DNA of 64,000 bases from Paenibacillus sp. JZ16 (GTDB lineage: Bacteria; Bacillota; Bacilli; Paenibacillales; Paenibacillaceae), in assembly GCF_015326965.1 (NCBI RefSeq), contig NZ_CP017659.1, positions 992,001 through 1,056,000 on the forward strand, read 5' to 3'. This document shows positions 61,975 to 64,000 of this stretch, piece by piece (positions within the stretch are counted from its first letter, which is position 1; the number at the start of each line of letters is the position of its first letter). Below the pieces are notes generated by a model that saw only the letters and a list, made by a program, of their open reading frames with translations, made no database searches and was not told the DNA's origin. The position numbers and the translations under genes are program-made.

Positions 61975-62180
61975 TTAGTACGATTTCGTAATAAATAATA
62001 AAAATAAAGTGTCGAACTTGAAAAAAGTCACTGCTAGATCTTGGAATTTACCCGATGATAGCTCTCGATACCGGTCCTCGAACGTAGCGGCGCCCCCATT
62101 CCATCCGGCGACTTCTTTTTAGTACGAACTCGTAGTAAGTGGCTGTACCAAATTTAATACGTTTTCGTAGCAATGTCAAG
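61975..62180 (-). promoter_or_regulatory. Orphan promoter with three TACGA-type palindromes
   Basis: The minus strand has -35 TTGACA (62174-62179), 17-base spacer and -10 TAAATT (62151-62156). Palindromes TACGNNNNCGTA lie at 62158-62169 (in the spacer), 62123-62134 and 61979-61990; the latter two also share the following TCGTACTAAA on the minus strand. This resembles a TetR-repressed promoter, but no complete gene follows. In the rest of 61705-62236 only short broken frames are visible, suggesting a deleted or decayed gene. Confidence 0.5.
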
Positions 62181-62236
62181 ATGCAAATGCCGTAGTTATT
62201 TTGTGAATAAACTCTTTGCGACCATTTCATTCGTCT

Positions 62237-62632
62237 CTAGGTTAATTGCTGCGCTATCTCCCAGACATGTCCTGCCGGATCCATGAAGGCAGCAGTGCGT
62301 ACTCCCCAAGGCCGGTCCATTGGACCGTTAAGTAGAGTTACGCCATGTGGTTTCAATTCATCACACACTGCATCTACATCATCCACCCGGATAGTAAACT
62401 GGAAACGAGATCCGGAATCTCGGTTTGCGACTGTTCCAGGATGGATCAGACCATATGCTTCAGAAATATCCAGGAGATTTATGCTCATATTTCCGAAGTT
62501 GAATACCGCAGAAACAGCGTCTTCATATACGACGGATAATCCGAATACTTCTTGATAGAACGCCCTCGCTCTTTGCAAATCCTCTACAAATAAAGTTATC
62601 ACATCCATATTCAAGGATCCTAAAGTTTTCAT
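62237..62632 (-). CDS. VOC-family glyoxalase-like protein
   Basis: A 131-residue VOC protein (VITLFVEDLQRARAFYQEVFGL, FQFTIRVDDVDAVCDELKPHG, WGVRTAAFMDPAGHVWEIAQ). Metal-ligand positions are partly kept (Glu in the last strand). The start is the second of two adjacent ATG codons, six bases after AAGGGG. It overlaps no gene but follows the DinB-like gene by 22 bases, so the two are cotranscribed. Substrate unknown. Confidence 0.82.
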   Translation of the reverse strand: MKTLGSLNMDVITLFVEDLQRARAFYQEVFGLSVVYEDAVSAVFNFGNMSINLLDISEAYGLIHPGTVANRDSGSRFQFTIRVDDVDAVCDELKPHGVTLLNGPMDRPWGVRTAAFMDPAGHVWEIAQQLT

Positions 62633-62654
62633 CATATACCCCTTCACGTTAAAA

Positions 62655-63164
62655 TTAAAACTCAAGTTTTAGATCCAGTTCGACCTTCTGCCGTAAGTGA
62701 TGGCGGAAATGCATACCGACCAAATCGAACCACTCCCGTGCGTTGAGCCACCCAAATCCCTCATGTCTGACTTTATAATTTGGGTTTATTGCATTTAAGT
62801 TTTCCTCCCATTCATACATTCTCTGAAGCACCGTATCGAGTCCGCGAATGAGATCATCCACGGTTTCCGAATTACTTGGGGTATTCTCAGGCCCATCCGG
62901 TAATCTGATTTTTATCGGAGGAAATGAACCGGCGCAAAACAATTGATAACCAGCCTCTGTCTTTCCTTGCAGTTGCTCTTCACTCATGGACGCACATCTT
63001 TGCACTTGGTCAAGGTAATCGAGAGCAGTGAGGATCATATGGTCATACATTTGGCCGAGTGACCATACGCCTCGATCAGATACATGTCTTAATTGGTCGA
63101 TGGAATACTGCTGCAGATTGATCTTGTATAAATCGATTAGTTCCGAATAATTCAATTGCCTCAC
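62655..63164 (-). CDS. DinB superfamily protein
   Basis: A 169-residue DinB-like protein. Probable metal His residues are in LGQMYDHMILTALDYLDQV and in the late LVGMHFRHHLRQKVELD. It starts at a GTG at 63164 with a weak GGAAAG upstream; the next in-frame TTG is an alternative. First gene of a two-gene unit with the VOC protein. Confidence 0.78.
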   Translation of the reverse strand: MRQLNYSELIDLYKINLQQYSIDQLRHVSDRGVWSLGQMYDHMILTALDYLDQVQRCASMSEEQLQGKTEAGYQLFCAGSFPPIKIRLPDGPENTPSNSETVDDLIRGLDTVLQRMYEWEENLNAINPNYKVRHEGFGWLNAREWFDLVGMHFRHHLRQKVELDLKLEF

Positions 63165-63319
63165 CTTTCCATCATGTCAAATCAACTCATTCTCATCCTA
63201 TTACAGTAGAGTATTGGATATTTCTTTTTATTTGCTATTTTGTCTTACTTTTCAGAGTCAAGCAATTTCACAATTCAGGCATGGCTCATAATAGTATATG
63301 TATCCTTTAATATTGGAAA

Positions 63320-64000
63320 TTAATTACTGGGCAGTTGGATGTCATGCCAACCACTTACATCACATTGGCCATATTCATTATCGCCTACAGCCACCACCGT
63401 GCCGTCCGATTTTACGCCGAGAGTATGAACGCAACCCGCAGCAATTGAAACAATATCGCGCCAGCCGCTTACATTACATTGGCCATGCTCATTCCAACCC
63501 ACAGCCGTCACCGTACCGTCCGATCTTAGGCCGATGGTGTGATGACTACCCGCCGCTATCGCCATAGTATCGCGCCAGCCGCTTACATCGCATTGGCCAT
63601 GCTTATTTAAACCCGCAGCCACCACCGTGCCGTCCGACTTAAGCCCGACAGTATGAAGGTACCCTGCCTCAGCTGCCACAATGTCGCGCCAGCCGCTTAC
63701 ATTACATTGGCCATAACGATTGTTACCCACAGTTGTCAGCATTCCATTCGATTTAAGCCCGACGGTATGCCAGTCACCAGCCGCAACCGCAACCATATCA
63801 CGCCAGCCGCTCACATTGCATTGGCCTTCATGATCTCGACCCACAGCCACCACCGTGCCATCCGATTTAAGCCCGACGGTTCGACGCCAACCCGCCGCAA
63901 CCGCCACGATGTCACGCCAGTCGTTTACATTGCATTGGTCATGCTTGTTCCAACCCACAGCTGCCACGGTGCCGTCCGATCTAAGCCCGACGGTATGAGC
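63320..64000 (-). CDS. RCC1-repeat protein, 5' part beyond the window
   Basis: The C-terminal 226 residues of a protein made of RCC1-like repeats. Each unit of 38 residues follows the pattern GQCNVSGWRDIVAVAAGxxHTVGLKSDGTVVAVG. The frame is open to the window edge, so the start is missing. Bacterial proteins of this type form seven-bladed propellers and often mediate protein binding; some are secreted, but the signal region is not visible here. The stop is at 63320. Confidence 0.85.
   Translation of the reverse strand, partial: AHTVGLRSDGTVAAVGWNKHDQCNVNDWRDIVAVAAGWRRTVGLKSDGTVVAVGRDHEGQCNVSGWRDMVAVAAGDWHTVGLKSNGMLTTVGNNRYGQCNVSGWRDIVAAEAGYLHTVGLKSDGTVVAAGLNKHGQCDVSGWRDTMAIAAGSHHTIGLRSDGTVTAVGWNEHGQCNVSGWRDIVSIAAGCVHTLGVKSDGTVVAVGDNEYGQCDVSGWHDIQLPSN
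63330..64000. repeat. 114-bp tandem repeats in the RCC1 gene
   Basis: The segment around CATTGGCC recurs at about 63361, 63475, 63589, 63703, 63817 and 63931, a strict 114-bp period equal to 38 codons. Copies are similar enough in DNA to recombine, so copy number may vary. Confidence 0.8.

Noticed and set aside
63330..64000. CRISPR-like array
   Set aside because: The repeats are 114 bp, have no unique spacers and encode RCC1 blades in frame.

Overview
The window looks like chromosome of a Paenibacillus-type member of the Bacillota. The reasons are strong AGGAGG-type ribosome binding sites, about 50% GC, several CUT1 sugar ABC transporters paired with YesM/YesN-type two-component systems, CcpA-type cre sites, a PyrR RNA attenuator and many intrinsic terminators. 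About 44 protein genes can be supported. All but five read on the minus strand. I see no rRNA, tRNA, CRISPR array, insertion sequence or prophage.

Layout. 0-7.2 kb: assorted metabolic and small genes (DinB-like proteins, an enolase-superfamily enzyme, tandem DUF1048 genes, a LacI regulator with a secreted phosphoesterase, and a decayed acetyltransferase). 7.3-9.0 kb: an arsenic module (arsM, a small Cys-Cys protein, a MarR regulator with Cys-Cys pairs, two matching palindromic operators). 9.2-12.3 kb: an ABC-2 transporter pair, a GNAT and a membrane protein. 12.5-13.8 kb: a DoxX-like pair and a decayed effector-binding domain. 14-16.75 kb: codBA behind a PyrR attenuator.

17.1-27.5 kb: one sugar operon (YesM kinase, YesN regulator, binding protein, two permeases, GH130 phosphorylase, FAD oxidoreductase, SGNH esterase). 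27.7-30.8 kb: a large secreted beta-helix/LamG protein with a cre site. 31-34.3 kb: small housekeeping-type genes and a WYL regulator. 34.3-41.6 kb: an envelope-modification operon (amidase, SGNH lipoprotein, MBOAT acyltransferase, DHHW protein, DUF4358 lipoprotein) next to its probable two-component system; the two promoters share a 28-bp element.

41.9-58.9 kb: a polysaccharide or amino-sugar utilisation locus. It holds a GntR HTH fused to a solute-binding-protein domain, an alpha/beta hydrolase, a cytosolic beta-propeller, a DegT aminotransferase, a NodB-like protein, a lipoprotein binding protein with two permeases, a heparinase II/III-like lyase and a secreted propeller. ATACATGT sites lie in three of its intergenic regions. 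59-64 kb: a LysR regulator divergent from a MetX-like hydrolase, small genes, an orphan promoter with palindromes, and the end of an RCC1-repeat gene cut by the window edge.

Three genes (22.6-24.0, 44.4-46.3 and 4.7-5.7 kb) need single missing bases restored to read through. Three of the four breaks are in G/C homopolymers, so sequencing error is a real possibility. A dispersed hairpin element that acts as a minus-strand terminator recurs at least five times.
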